NCBI GenBank assembly: GCA_017654935.2
Contig: CM065703.1
Location: 39,408,918 to 39,472,917, forward strand
Length of the DNA stretch: 64,000 nucleotides
Origin: Phymorhynchus buccinoides
Lineage: Eukaryota; Mollusca; Gastropoda; Neogastropoda; Raphitomidae
Direction: 5' to 3'
Made by a program: the position numbers and the translations under genes. The first letter of the stretch is position 1, and every line of letters begins with the position of its first letter. Below, piece after piece: positions 50,416-62,404 of this stretch. The notes under the pieces were generated by a model. The model had not been told where the DNA came from. It saw only the letters and a list, made by a program, of their open reading frames with translations, and searched no databases.

Positions 50416-50632
50416 TTTGGTTGTTTTTATCCTTTTAAGTTGATAATATCGATAGAGTGGCTTTGACTTTGGTTATTTTTATCCTTTTAAGTTGATAATA
50501 TCGATAGAGTGGCTTTGACTTTGGTTGTTTTTATCCTTTTAAGTTGATAATATCGATAGAGTGGGTTTGACGTTTGGTTGCTTTTATCCCTTTAAGTTCA
50601 TGATATCAATTAGAGTGGGTTTGACTTTTGGT
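50416..50632. repeat. ~53-bp tandem repeat, four units, in the 3' UTR
   Basis: Units share TTTTATCCTTTTAAGTTGAT, AATATCGATAGAGTGG and TTTGACTTTGGTT. Confidence 0.9.
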
Positions 50633-50808
50633 TTTCGAATAATTTGATATTGAAAGTATGGTGCTGAAAGTTAACGATTTCTGTTCCTCTTCTCAGCAGA
50701 TTTGGTTGATGTTTTTCCTGTTAATGTGGGTAATGTTTGTTTGTGTTGTGTAGAAGAAAGAAGTACAGTGTCTATGTTGTGACGTTGACAGCATTACTGT
50801 CTTGAACG

Positions 50809-50814
50809 AATAAA
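50809..50814 (+). promoter_or_regulatory. Poly(A) signal AATAAA
   Basis: Canonical hexamer followed within 20-40 nt by a GT/T-rich stretch. The best candidate for the hnRNP 3' end. Confidence 0.6.
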
Positions 50815-50879
50815 GTTTTGTGGAAACCCAACTCCTAGTTCTCTGTTATGATGTTTAATGTTAATTTGACGTGGTTCGG

Positions 50880-51200
50880 TTATGTTTTTGGTGCACGTGT
50901 ACGTGTATGTAAGGAGGTATGTTTATTATTTTTTGTACATGTAAGCGTAATGGTATGTGAGTTTAGATGTTCCCCTAGGTATATTTATCTGTGTACGTGT
51001 ACGTGTAAATGGTATGTGACTGATGTTCCCCTGTTTACGTGCACGTGTAATGTGATGGAATAAACCGATGTGTATTGATGTACGTGTACGTGTAATGTGA
51101 TGAAATAAACATGTGTATTGATGTACGTGTACGTGTAATGGCATGTTAGTTTAGATACATGTATGTTTCCCCGTTTACACATATGTGTAACGTTAGTAAA
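50880..51200. repeat. Degenerate ACGTGTACGTGTAATG tandem repeat
   Basis: Blocks of ACGTGTACGTGTAATGTGAT recur about every 60 bp, some followed by AATAAACNNATGTGTATTGATGT. Confidence 0.75.
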
Positions 51201-52282
51201 AAAAAAAAGTAGAAATGCACACGTCTGGTCATGTATGTATAATGCTGTGCACGGTTATATGTTTCCCAACGTGTGTGTAACTGCAAGTGTGTAATTCTTT
51301 TAAAAATCCCAATGTCAGGTCTTGTGTTTGTGTAGTTCAACCAAAAAATACTTTGTTTCTCTGTGTACTTGTGAGTGTAATTCTTTGCGAAATTATTTGG
51401 TGATTGCATTTGGTTAAAGCAGTAACGTAATACACGTTCACCTATATGCGTTCTACCTGTTCATTCTTTTACTTGCACATACCGTATTTTTCGGGTTATA
51501 AGGCGATATTTTTTTCTCCAATTTCGACCTATGTGCCTAATATTATTAGTAATAAACGAGGGCGCCCTATTAGTGAACAAAATCGTGAGAAGAGAGGCAG
51601 CGATTGCCGTGTTCAGTACAGTCTACTGTGAGTCTAAACATCTAATGTGGTAACAAGTCGCTGATACGACGAATATTCATGTTAAAATGCTTCAATATCC
51701 TTATTATCGTCTGAGATACTGTCAAATAGATGCCATAGCCCTTAATTGGATGCAAAAAGCATCGTTGTAGAGCTTAAAATGCCATAATTGTATCACTTTT
51801 CACGAAGAATTGTTCAAACTCAACAACAGGAAGCAGCACAAACAGAAGTTCAATTATTTGAAAGGGGAGCCAACTCTCGTTTATGACAGCAGTAATGGCG
51901 GTCAGTAAGCGTTTACAGGATGCGTACAGGCTTCAAAGTTTGACTTCTCTTGCAGGGGCACCTTTTGCTTTAATTTTTTTCAGATTTTTCTTGAAAATTG
52001 CCCTAATCGCCTTATGCACAGCAGCGCCTAATGATCCGAAAAATATGGTAATTATACTCGCATACAGACCAACATAATCCACAAGAGTACATGTACCCGT
52101 GCATATACACACGCTCTCTGCATTGCTTGAAGTGATATGGGCTGTCAAACAGATGGATTAAACATGACCACAACGTTTAGGTATGGATACACATTGGTTC
52201 GCAGATGCTTTGTCAAAAGTGCTCGAGACATCTGCTGCTTTCTGTCTATGTTTGACGATTCTGTGTTTATGTGTTTACATAA
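51201..52282. other. No gene seen
   Basis: AT-rich. ACCGTATTTTTCGGGTTATA near 51481 resembles GCCGTATTTTCCGGGCTATG near 36010, so a dispersed repeat start is shared. Short frames have no support. Confidence 0.4.
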
Positions 52283-52532
52283 AATAATAATAACAGTACA
52301 TTTATACAGCGCTTTACCTCAAATGAGCCCAAAGCGCTTTACAACCAAGTGTTCATGAATAAGCAGACGACAGGAAAAGTATTGGAAGAATGACACAAAC
52401 CAGCAACAACACATTCACATAGCAGCACATACAGACACAGACACACAATGACACAGACACACATGCACAAACACTACACATAGACACAGACTCAGTCTTC
52501 ATCTCTCATTCAATAAATCATAGATACTGAGT

Positions 52533-52560
<28 letters not shown>
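52283..52560. mobile_element. Retroposon-like unit, relative of 36998-37120
   Basis: (ATA)n, CAGTACATTTATACAGCGCT, GAGCCCAAAGCGCTTTACAA, ending in (CA)n at 52533-52561. Confidence 0.6.
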
Positions 52561-52566
<6 letters not shown>

Positions 52567-52694
52567 GCTGCAAAAATACCAGCTATTGAGTGTATTGTAT
52601 AGGCTAGAGAACACATCTAATATAAAAAAAAAAATCAAAAACTTCTATAAGAAAAAGGCAGAGAACAAAAGACAAAAAATTCAACGAACCCATT

Positions 52695-53004
52695 CAGGGC
52701 TCCCAATCGTCCCGCAAAACAAGGGGTCCCCGGGACTCCTTCACTTACAGCATAGAGGGTCCTAGAGGCGGGATAGTGGCATACTTATTCTGAGTTTTTT
52801 GTCTTGTTTTTGTTAACAATAGTACTCTTGCTTGCTATTGTTAAGGCATCTGTCTATGCAGTGTTGTACACTTTCAAGTGGCATAGCGAATGCTACAAAT
52901 AATTTTTCTAGTGCATCCCTGGGACCCCCTGCACATTCTTTTAGAGGGTCCTATAGAATTTTAGTGCTTCATAGACCCCCAAATGAGGGTCCCTGGGAGC
53001 CCTG
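52695..53004. mobile_element. CAGGGCTCCC MITE, copy 2, carrying an insertion
   Basis: Flanked by CCATT on both sides (52690-52694 and 53005-53009). Relative to copy 1 it contains an extra segment at 52784-52876 bordered by AGTGGCATA on both sides. Confidence 0.88.
52784..52876. mobile_element. 93-bp insertion with 9-bp target duplication
   Basis: Begins CTTATTCTGAGTTTTTTG and ends GTTGTACACTTTCA. AGTGGCATA is at 52775-52783 and 52877-52885. The same sequence is the core of the repeats at 53275-54550. Confidence 0.75.
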
Positions 53005-53274
53005 CCATTTTTTAATTTTTATCCAGGATACATGAGTTAAGAATAATGCATATTTCAATTATGCTTTTTTTTACATTCACACTGACAAAAGGAATTAAGT
53101 GTACAGGGAACCGGATTTCTTCTGTCATCTTTCCTTTGCTTGTCAGGAACTGTGCATTTCAAAGTTATTTTACTGTGGCTCGCATTGTATCTAGATGTCA
53201 AATGTCTGGGGCACTTTAATTTTTAAAGTGTTCATGAACTGAACTGAGCAAAGAAGAAGAAAGCACCCAACCAC

Positions 53275-54550
53275 CTATCTCATTGGAGCCTTGGTGATTG
53301 TAGGAAAATAGCTTATGCTTATTCTGAGTTTTTTGTTTTTGTTAACAATAGAACTCTTGCCTGATATTGTTAAAGCATCTGTCTATGCAGTGTTGTACAC
53401 TCTCAAATGTCTAAGCTTATGTCAAAGAAGCACAGCGATCTTCCTAACAATGCTGTAACTGGGGATGGAGGAACCATCTTATCTCATTGGAGCCTTGGTG
53501 ATTGTAGGAAATAGCTTATGCTTATTCTGAGTTTTTTGTCTTGTTTTTGTTAACAATACTCTGTCAATAGGAGCCTTGGTGATTGTAGAAAGATAGCGTA
53601 TACTTATTCTGAGTTTTTTTGTTAACAATAGAACTCTTGCCTGCTATTGTTAAGGCATCTGTCTATGCAGTGTTGTACACTCTCAACTGTCTAAGCTTAT
53701 GTCAAAGCAGAAGCACAGTGATCTTCCTAATAATGATGTAACTGCAATCTTGTCTCATTGGAGCTTTGGTGATTGTAGAAAGATAGGGTATACTTATTCC
53801 GAGTTTTTTGTTCTGTTAACAATGAATATAGATATATTGACTGCTGTTAAAGCATCTATCCATGCAGTCAGTGTCTGAGTATCTCACAGCGGTGCACGTG
53901 GGTATGCCTGAAGCCTGAATTCAGGCAATTTGATGGAGGCTCAGGCAGTGGTCTGCCTGAAGAAAATGTTCTCCCAGAAGATATAATACTCTTGAAGTGA
54001 GGACCAGGTTCACAGCTGCACACCCAACATTCAGGCAAAGGTTTGCATCATCACATGCACCCATATCAGGGTTGTACAATCTCCTGTCTAAGCTTATGTC
54101 AAAGCAGAAGAGCAGTGATCTTCCTAATAATGCTGTTCTGTTGACAATATTGATCTCTTGCCTGCTGTTGTTAAAGCATCTATCTATGCAGTTTGTGTAT
54201 GTCTGTGTTGTACGCTCTCAACTGTCTAAGCTTATGTCAAAGCAGAAGCGCAGTGATCTTCCTAATAATGCTGTTCTGTTCACAATATTGATCTCTTGCC
54301 TGCTGTTAAAGCATCTATCTATGCAGTTTGTGTATGTCTGTGTTGTACGCTCTCAACTGTCTAAGCTTATGTCAAAGCAGAAGCGCAGTGATCTTCCTAA
54401 TAATGCTGTTCTGTTGACAATATCGATCTCTTTCCTGCTATTGTTAAAGCATCTATCCATGCAGTCAATGTCTGTGTTGTGCACTCTCAACTGTCTAAGC
54501 TTATGTCAAAGCAGAAGCGCAGTGATCTTCCTAATAATGCTGTAACTGGA
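53275..54550. repeat. Cluster of direct repeats (~140-190 bp units)
   Basis: At least seven partial units containing TTGTTAACAATAGAACTCTT, GCATCTGTCTATGCAGT, TGTCTAAGCTTATGTCAAAG and AGTGATCTTCCTAATAATGC. Some units also have TCATTGGAGCCTTGGTGATT. The open frame at 53997-54545 follows the periodicity and is not considered a gene. Confidence 0.88.
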
Positions 54551-55616
54551 GATGAACAAACGGGGACAGAAGGCTGTAATCAGATTACTTCAAAGTTCTT
54601 CGCTAGAAAATATACAACCAGTTTAAGACTGAATCGGTCAGGTATGGTATGACATTTTGTTATAATAATAATCTAGTGAGTTAATCTAGTTATGTAGATA
54701 ATCTAGTGAGTTAATCTATATTCTAGTTACTGTGTTAACTTGATTAATTGGTCAAGAAATAATTGTTGACAGCTGTGTTAGCGATTAAGCTGTAGTTATT
54801 GGTTAGAGTGTACGAAACGGTAGCTTACAGATAGATTACTTAGACAAGCTTTTCTGAAGTTCAGTTAATGCATAGAATATTCTTTCATTTTACAGTTAGC
54901 GTGTATATATGGTAGTCACTGAAACATTTTATTTTCAGTTAAGAGTGTAGGTATAAAGCAATCATTGGTAAAACTGATTATTTTTATAGAACAAGTTTTT
55001 GTCTATCATCGTCAAAGTGTAGGTAATGTTTTACTGTTAGAGGTTTAAAGTGTAACTTTAACAAGTGCAGCAAGTAATTTTTAGCTGTAAATGAGAAAAG
55101 AATGAGAATTTTTCTTATGTAAGATAAGTTTGGGTAACGCAGAAAAACTGCTCGCACGTTTGTATTGTGATTTATGTAAGCTTTTCCACGAATCTGGCTA
55201 TGCTCAATTTTCATTGAGGGTTAATTAAATGCTTCAAATAATTTTTGGAACGGATTTCAGTGTCGTGCCTGTACTCTTTTGAATCTTGATTGTCCTTTTA
55301 CTGTGGTTTTCAGAGGATTGTGCTTTCAGATCATTCTTGAAGTGCACTAAATTAGCCAGGTTCGTGGAAAGCTTTCTCAGTTGACAACATTGCTTGTTGA
55401 TCTGAAATCAGTCTGGTTGGTTTTTTTTAACAGGATTGATCGACTTGGTTCCTCACTGGCTGGCCGGCGCGCCTGGCATGATTCGTTGAGCAAAGAACGG
55501 AGACGGGTAAGAGTGAAGAGTTTCTAAAGTTTGTCATCATGCTGACTTGGGAACTAAAATTAATGGAGGTATTATACATGTAATGAACACCCCTTGTGAG
55601 GACACCGGGGTGGGTC
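54551..55616. other. AT-rich; one candidate non-coding exon
   Basis: An acceptor-like TTTTTTTTAACAG ends at 55432 and a donor ACGG/GTAAGAG begins at 55507, delimiting about 74 nt (GATTGATCGACTTGG...). It has no protein signature. Confidence 0.3.
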
Positions 55617-55888
55617 TTTTGTAAAAATAAGTTTCCCCACCTTCTGGAAGTTCTGTAACTTCCTCTAATCTGCCACTCTCTTTGACTGCCTTCTCCCTTT
55701 GCTTTCTATCATCTATTTTTCTGACTTATTGGCCCATTCTCCTGCCTTTTTAAAAAATAAAATCTTCCAAATAATTTTTCTCCTTAGTTTGAGCTCCTCC
55801 GAAATCGGAGTGTCGGCTGTACGCAGCGGGGAGACCAGTGAAAACTTTGCCCGTTATGGCCTGGGAATGCAGAAGAAGAAGAAGTAAT
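55617..55888 (+). mobile_element. Dispersed element with (GAA)n-type tail, copy 2
   Basis: Same blocks as 3335-3612: CCCCACCTTCTGGAAGTTCT, CTAATCTGCCACTCTCTTTG, GAGCTCCTCCGAAATCGG, GCAGCGGGGAGACCAG, then GGCCTGGGAATGCAGAAGAA. Confidence 0.7.
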
Positions 55889-56311
55889 CAAAAGTGACTG
55901 GATGCTTGGATGCTCCTTCTTTCAGGATGTCCTGAATTGCAGGATTTTTAAATTGCCTAGAGCCGGCGTCGCCGGATTATGAGAATTTGAGAAACAACGA
56001 TTTTCTTACACACACACACACACACACACACACTTGTGCAATAAAAAGGGCCCATATAAGCATTTACTATATTCAAAGGAATGTAGCACTTGTTCTAGTC
56101 TAGAGGGGTGAAAAAAGAGCATTAAATGTATGCGCGGCTCCTGCACTCCGAAGATTTTTTTAAATTTCCCAGGAGCACCCATGTGGATGGAAAGGGTGGT
56201 TTAAAAGTTTTAACTGGCGAAGCTATCCGTAGAAGTTTGGATTGCACAGAAAGATTAAGTGCTTGTTCTTTTAGTGACATAGTATGTGGTCATAATTTGG
56301 TTTTGCTCAAT

Positions 56312-56702
56312 TCGTCGGTGAAATTCAAAAACCTTGTATCTCGATTTGTTTGGGTTTTGAGTTAAATAAATAGCTTTCTAATTTTTCCCGCCACCTTCCA
56401 CCAAAAGCTCGTATCTTTAACGGATTTCTATCTGGGGTAAATGAGGTTGTGAAAATAGTTGAAAAACTCGTAAGTCCCAAATTAAGGACAAAAACGTTGT
56501 ATCTTTGTTCTTTTCTAGTCTTAAAAAAAAATGTTTGAGTAATTTTAGCAAAATGCAGGACTAAACTCACAATGTCTTGAACAACATATTCATCATAGTT
56601 AGTCAATCGTGGTCAACGCAGTTAATTTTTTAAAGTTTTTTTCTAATTTTTCTCAAAAGTACCAACATTGAGATACAAGGTTTTTGAATTTCACTGACGA
56701 TT
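56312..56702. mobile_element. ~400-bp MITE, copy 2
   Basis: TIRs CGTCGGTGAAATTCAAAAAC and TTTTTGAATTTCACTGACGA. The interior matches 44173-44590 in reverse orientation. Confidence 0.85.
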
Positions 56703-57432
56703 TGATGTGAATGTGGTTGATTTTTGTGCTGAAGGACAGGAGAATGTCAGTGTGATAGAATGCACGCTTTGTACTTGTAGAGGCTAAAGTGTGATATTAA
56801 TCTGAATGAAAATGACATGGCTGTGTGCCTGAATCATGAGTGCTACTCTTTCATTTTTACACTGATTTCAGTATTTTTAATTTGACCAGAAACTGAACTT
56901 CAGTTGTTGTTTTTTATTTCATCAAACAAATTGTTTTGACCACAAGCGATTTGGGGTGTTTTGAACTTAGTCTAGTTTTTCTATCTTGGAAGTTTACAAA
57001 GGCAGTGAAATAATTTTACAAGATTTATCAGACTCAAACTGTCTCTGTCGGTCATTTTAACTGTCTTGTCTGTCTGTCTCGTTGCCTCTCTCTCTTAAGT
57101 TCCCCCTGATTCGTGTGACGGGGCTCTGCCCCTGTACCCTGCTGGGGCCATGGGTCCCTGGACCCCTGCCTTTGAGTTATGCTGAAAGTGAATTGAGGTT
57201 TTCTAATGTGGCCTCTCAGGTATCAAAACTTCTCCGCCAATTTGTTTTCCGTAATTTAAGGAATCTCCGCCATTTTCGCGAGCGCAATGTTATTCTCAAA
57301 CAACGCTGTCCGTATTTGGAAGGGAGACGCTTGCGCTCGTGGGCAAAAAAATGGCCGCCGAAACGACCCACGAATGGCGTGTTTGAAGGCGTGGAAGGGT
57401 GCGAAATGCTGTGAAATGAGTACTTTGACTGT
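56703..57432. other. No gene recognised
   Basis: Includes a CG-richer block at 57215-57420 with an open frame. No splice-consistent or conserved protein was recognised. Confidence 0.4.
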
Positions 57433-57675
57433 TTAACCCTTTCACTGCCAGCCATTTTTCGGCAAACAATTTCCATTAAGCTTACCTGGGTAGATAAAAA
57501 ATGATGTCTGTAATATTGGGGATTCCTCTGTGACATATTTAATGTAAGGCCTATCCTTACCTCCTAAAATTAAGAGAATAAAGTCTTTGGATAACAGGCC
57601 CTGATTTGATGCCTTTTACTAGTGACATGGGTGTTAAATCATTGTGGTGCAAAAATGCGACGTTGGAGGTGAAAG
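57433..57675. mobile_element. TTAA/CCCTTTC MITE, copy 3
   Basis: TTAACCCTTTCACTGCCAGCC at the left. The right end GCGACGTTGGAGGTGAAAG retains most of the inverse TIR, but the terminal GGTTAA is replaced by TTTTTTCAG. The interior is the least interrupted of the three copies. Confidence 0.82.
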
Positions 57676-57910
57676 TTTTTTCAGGTATCAGAATAGCCCG
57701 CGGATTTCCGCTGTTTTGGTAGCCACTGGCTGCGGTTTGGGCACTGCCGGCGGCGGTTTGTACTTCATGAGGCAGCGCGATCTTATTCTCAAATGGTATT
57801 CTTAAACGGTTTGTTTTCATACTGCGCCTTCGGAGGCTAAAAATCGTCTCCATGTGTGTTTTTTTCTTCCGAGCTTAGAGCTCTCTAGACTCTTACTTTC
57901 ACTGTTTCAG

Positions 57911-58540
57911 AGTTTGTTTTGATGACAGTGATTGTGATTTGGGTTTTAAATGAGTCGATTTAGAGGATATGATCGCGGGAGACTACGATGATGTGAGAAA
58001 TTTGAACTTTTCCGCGAGAAATCGGGTAGCGAATGATCGCAATGATGCCGAGTTTTGTGGGGTCCGACTCGATGTCGACTAAAAAATCATGGCGAGTGTT
58101 GTTCGTCCGCGGATTGGACTCTGGAGTATTCTGATGCCTGGTTTTTATTTGTTGGGTTACGGTAAGAAAATTTAGGCAAACGTTTGTGTCACTGCATGCG
58201 CCTGTGTGATCGATGTTTTCTCTTTCTGTTTCAGGTTGAGGTGTAGGATCTGGGGGCCCTTCCCCGCGGTAACACAGTCCCCTGGGTGACTAGACCGGTG
58301 GTGTGTCGTACCAGCAACGGATCAACATGTGCGTGAACCGGATGACAGCAGCGCGAACTCCAAGAGACATGAAATGGCGGGATTTCTATACTCGTCATTT
58401 AAAAAATGTCAGACTCCACCTGTTGATAACTTTCAATAACATAGCAAAGAAAAAAAAAGTCAAAACTACTGTTGGTTCTTTTGTGATAATAAAAAAAGAA
58501 GAAGAAATTACCAGCTTTATGCTGTAGTTTGTGTTTGAAT
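57911..58540 (+). other. Possible spliced non-coding transcript
   Basis: CACTGTTTCAG/AGTTTG at about 57911, donor TTACG/GTAAGA at 58162, acceptor TTTCTGTTTCAG/GTTGAGG at 58234, and AATAAA at 58488-58493. No long ORF. A short ORF starts at ATG 58089 in good context (A at -3, G at +4), MASVVRPRIGLWSILMPG and a few more residues, and ends shortly after the splice junction or in the intron. All splice calls are by eye. Confidence 0.35.
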
Positions 58541-59561
58541 GACTTGGTTTAAATGATTTTTATTTAACAAAAAGCACAATTTACACACATATTAAGAGAG
58601 CATAACGGCAACAACAAGCTTAAAGCTTATACTGTGCCAACGTACAATGCATGAATGTCTGAATGGCGGCTGGCAAGCACAAGACTAAACAGACTGATTT
58701 AAACATTATCAAAGAAAGGTACATTTCAAATCCTTCGTGAAATATACATCAGGAAACCAATGATAATAAGAAAAAAGATAAATCCAAACTTTGTGAAAAA
58801 CACAAAACACGAAATATAAACAATAGAATGGAAAAAGAAAGAAAAAAAAATGACATTCAAAATATAAATGAGACATGAGGATGATGGGGGATAGAAAAGA
58901 TAATTACGAAGTGAATCAATTACTAATTGCAGTGGTTACAAAGCATCTTACTTGCTAAACAATGAATGAATGACTTCTATGTTTCCTTTTCAACATGTCA
59001 TGGAATTTTAGTATGTGCCGTTTTGTTTTGCGTTTGTCCACGTGTGTGTATGTATTATTTGTGTGTGTGTGTTCTGTGGGTATATCTGCTTGCATGTGTA
59101 TGAGTGTATGCGTGCGCAGGAGAGATTGTGTTCACTAGAGGGGGGGGGGAGAGGAGTGTGTGTGAGTATGTGTCTGTGAGTGTGAGTACACGTGAGTGCT
59201 TTGTGTATGTGAGTGCGCGTGTGTGTATGTGTGTGCGTGCGTGTGCGCGTGTTTGTACAAGTGTATGCTTGAGTAAGTTTGTGTGCGCTTCAGTGAGAAT
59301 GTGTTTTCTGTGTGTTTGATCAAATGTGTGTGGGTATGTGCAAGAACGCGTTCACGCTCGTTTACGTGCGTTGCGTTGTGAGTGTTTCAATACTGATTGT
59401 AAAGCGCTTTGTGCTCGATAAAAAGCGCTATATAAATATCCGTTTATTATTATTTATTTTTGTTTATTTTTAAATGGTGTTTCAATATTGTGTTACACAC
59501 AACTGTTTCCACAATGTTTTTCGCACTGCTGTTTCCATAATAAGTAAATATAAAGTGTTAA
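58541..59561. other. No gene; TG-rich tract and retroposon tail
   Basis: Degenerate TG/GAGTG-rich DNA at 59040-59340, then GTAAAGCGCTTTGTGCTCGA, GCGCTATATAAATATCC and a TATT run (59397-59470), a common retroposon-type tail. Confidence 0.55.
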
Positions 59562-60096
59562 AGGTGCACCCTACCCTCACGGATACGTTTTTTTGCACAA
59601 AAAACACGTCGAGACCGCCAGGAAAACGGCCTTTACAGAGATCGCAACTCACTTTGCTCTGGTTTCCTAAAAATCAAACCGTCAAATCGGCGATTCCTCC
59701 TTGGCGGAGGTGCTGGAAGTCATATTCTTTCAGTGAAAGGGAAGGCATGTGCCTTCTCTTTTCTAATGGCCGCCTGAGTTAGACCAAATCGTTTGCACGA
59801 AATTTCCACAATACAAGCCTTTTTATACAGTTTACCAAAAGGAGTTTCGCTCACAACAAAGGAAATAGCTCCAATTTTTTTTTTACTGCACTACAAAGAA
59901 GAAAAAAACTTCAACCACTCTTAGTGGCCTCCACCCACCCCATCCAAAATGGCTTCTCTCTCCGGCAACTCCGCCAAGGAGGAATTGACGGTTTGATTTC
60001 TAGGAAACCAGTGCAAAGTGAGTGTTTCGATCCTTGAAAAGACGGGTGACCTTGACAAGTTTCTTGCAAAAACTCGTACATCAGCGTGCTCCTTTA
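59562..60096. mobile_element. TTAA-flanked foldback MITE, copy 2
   Basis: Edges TTAAAGGTGCACCC and GTGCTCCTTTAA. Arms and interior match 16519-17096 (TTCTTTCAGTGAAAG, CAAATCGTTTGCACGAAAT, CAAAGGAAATA, TTAGTGGCCTCCACCCACCC). Confidence 0.87.
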
Positions 60097-61309
60097 AGCT
60101 GTGTTGCAATGTGGCACAAGCACACATGTGGCATGTGTATGTGCATGCGTGGGTGAGTTTCACATGTGCAGGTAGCATAGCTGCCAACCTTCAGGTATGT
60201 TCAGAATTAAGTCTGTCGGTAAAATCCAGAACATGATCTGAATTTGACATTTCTGAGTATTGGGGTCTGCAACGAATACCTTTTGCAAGAGTGAATGCCC
60301 TTGGTGGGTGGGGGAAGATGGTTCAGTACTGACCAAACGGGGATAACTCGCCAATAACCCTGTTTGATGCCACTAAATCAGTAAATGGCTGCCTTTCGCA
60401 AGAGTGAATGCGCTTGTCAGTACTGACCAGCAAGAGCATCACTCTCACTGTCAAGGGCGTTAATAACCCTCGTTGCAGAGGCCTATATGTGGTGTTGGAA
60501 GGATGGGGGTACTGATGTATTTTAAAAAAATGCATTTTCATAGTTTTAAACATGTAGCCAGTTGAACTTTGAAATTAGGATTTATTTTTAGAACTCTACA
60601 TACCCAGGGTGGGCTAAAGGCTTCTCAAACCTCAACACCACCCCACCCCACCCCATGGGAGGCACTGCATAGGGGATTATCAGGTAACCGTCCATCTTCT
60701 TCCCTCTCCCTCCACTCTTATCCCTTGCAGGACCCCCACAAGTGGCAGCGAAAGAAACTTGGATAGCTGAGACGAAGCAGAGTGCGCAGTCAGCACTAAA
60801 AAGAAGATTAAGGAAGAGTCGGAATAGTAACAACACACTCCTGCCTAACACTAACAGCAGCGTTGTTGCAAAGCTTTTTTTTCCGTTGAGCACAGCAGCC
60901 ATGCACAACCGAACACAATTCAAAAACCACCTTGACAAACTGATATATTATGTCACAAATGTTCAAAACTGAAATATAAATAATTATGCTGGTGCAAGGG
61001 AAAAACCTACATAAGTCGCCCCAGAATGCTTTTGAGCAAAAGCCAAAAATAGTCAACAACCCCCAAAATATCGTCCTAGGTCCCTCTGTTCAAGATGCTT
61101 TGCAGCATTTTCAGCTTCAGTGACCTTGACCCATGACCTTCATTTTCGAACTTGGTCTAGATTATATCCTTAGTACCTACCTATCCGCATGCAAAATTTG
61201 AGCGTCATAGGTCCCTCCGTTCAAACGCTATCATGATTACATACATTCATACATACCCACAGACAGCTCTGAAAACATTACCAGCTTCGTTCTCTTCTAT
61301 CGCAGCTGG
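60097..61309. other. No gene recognised; dispersed repeat fragment
   Basis: A stretch after CTCTTATCCCTTGCAG (60730) is open for about 80 codons but shows no domain. 61033-61290 contains AGCAAAAGCCAAAAATAGTC (also near 2665), CAGTGACCTTGACCCATGAC and CATAGGTCCCTCCGTTCAA, a dispersed-repeat style. Confidence 0.4.
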
Positions 61310-61872
61310 TCACAACAAAATGGCACAGCCATACCAAGCTGCTTCCAGTTCAAAGCAAAGTTCAACCCAAACGTATTAGTAGAACACAATTGTTCTGCTG
61401 AGAAGCTACAGCTTTGTGTTTTGTGAATACTATATAATATGACTAGCGTTTGGCCCCCAAACCGATCATCATGGCGTGGTGCAGTCACCAAGGGAGCTGC
61501 CAAGTTCGAGGCTCACCGAATCGAGACAGCCCAGGCACGTCGAGAAGCGCGAAAAAATCGCAACGAGCAGCAGCAATTCTCCAACTCCAACAGATCCCCT
61601 CAACTCTCTTTCCTGTCCCCCACTGTCACACAAAAACCTCCAAGGCCCGCATCGGACTCATCAGTCATGTTCGTACCCACCCCCACATCCTGAACCATGG
61701 TCTTCATCCCCTTGGGGCGGACCAACATCAATGACTTTAACACTCACTCTGGCTCTCAATGCTGCCTGTTTTTGGAACGTTTCAGCAACCCCCAAGTTGT
61801 AGTATGATGCAACGTGGTGACAGCCCTGAAATGGCCTTTGCTGTCGACAGGGCTATAATTTTAATCTTAATC
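61310..61872 (+). mobile_element. Degenerate LINE C-terminus and 3' tail (third family)
   Basis: Frame at 61439: RSSWRGAVTKGAAKFEAHRI, then RREARKNR, the basic C-terminal segment of many invertebrate endonuclease-RT LINEs. In a shifted frame follows KARIGLISHVRTH, the end of the zinc-finger-like C-terminus; its upstream cysteine pair is lost (PVPHCH). The 3' end is GGGCTATAATTTTAATCTTAATC. Confidence 0.65.
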
Positions 61873-62368
61873 TTAACCCTCTTGCATTCGCGTTTGTTAC
61901 AGACAAAACTTCTTTTAGTGTTCAGATTCTTTCACACATTTTCGGGAAAATATGTTTTTTGAAGCGCACAGAGCGCCGTACAGTTACTATCACATCATTG
62001 CAAGTGAGAAGCTTCTTCATAGTGTGTGTATAACAAGCCAGAACTTAGTGCGTGATGAAAACGCCATCAGAGGGGGGTCTCAGAATGGGGGCGAGCTACG
62101 GGCGGTTTTGGGCGGATTGAATCAAATCAAATCAACTTTATTTCAAAAAACCCTGGGGGCACAAGAAAATGAATACACGTACCATTCACACCTGCAGCAT
62201 CAAACATTACAAACAATAGCCCAAAAGACCCCATAATAGTACACATCAGCATAGTATTACATGGGCTCCAAACAAAAAGGTGTGTAACCAACAAAACACA
62301 TTTTTTGTCAGTACTCATCACCATATATACAGGCACATTATACCATCATGCACAGATACACCACCATC

Positions 62369-62404
<36 letters not shown>

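Larger units (their letters stand above)
49459..50835 (+). other. Probable terminal 3' UTR exon of the hnRNP gene
   Basis: AT-rich, free of MITEs, bounded by an acceptor at 49458 and a poly(A) signal at 50809. Contains four ~53-bp tandem units (50416-50632). Confidence 0.5.

Noticed and set aside
53997..54545. 182-aa ORF with repeated QLSKLMSKQK units
   Set aside because: It follows the periodicity of the direct-repeat cluster; neighbouring units are out of frame or contain stops.
60720..60975. Exon-like ORF after CCCTTGCAG
   Set aside because: No recognised protein, no donor with matching phase, and one weak acceptor only.
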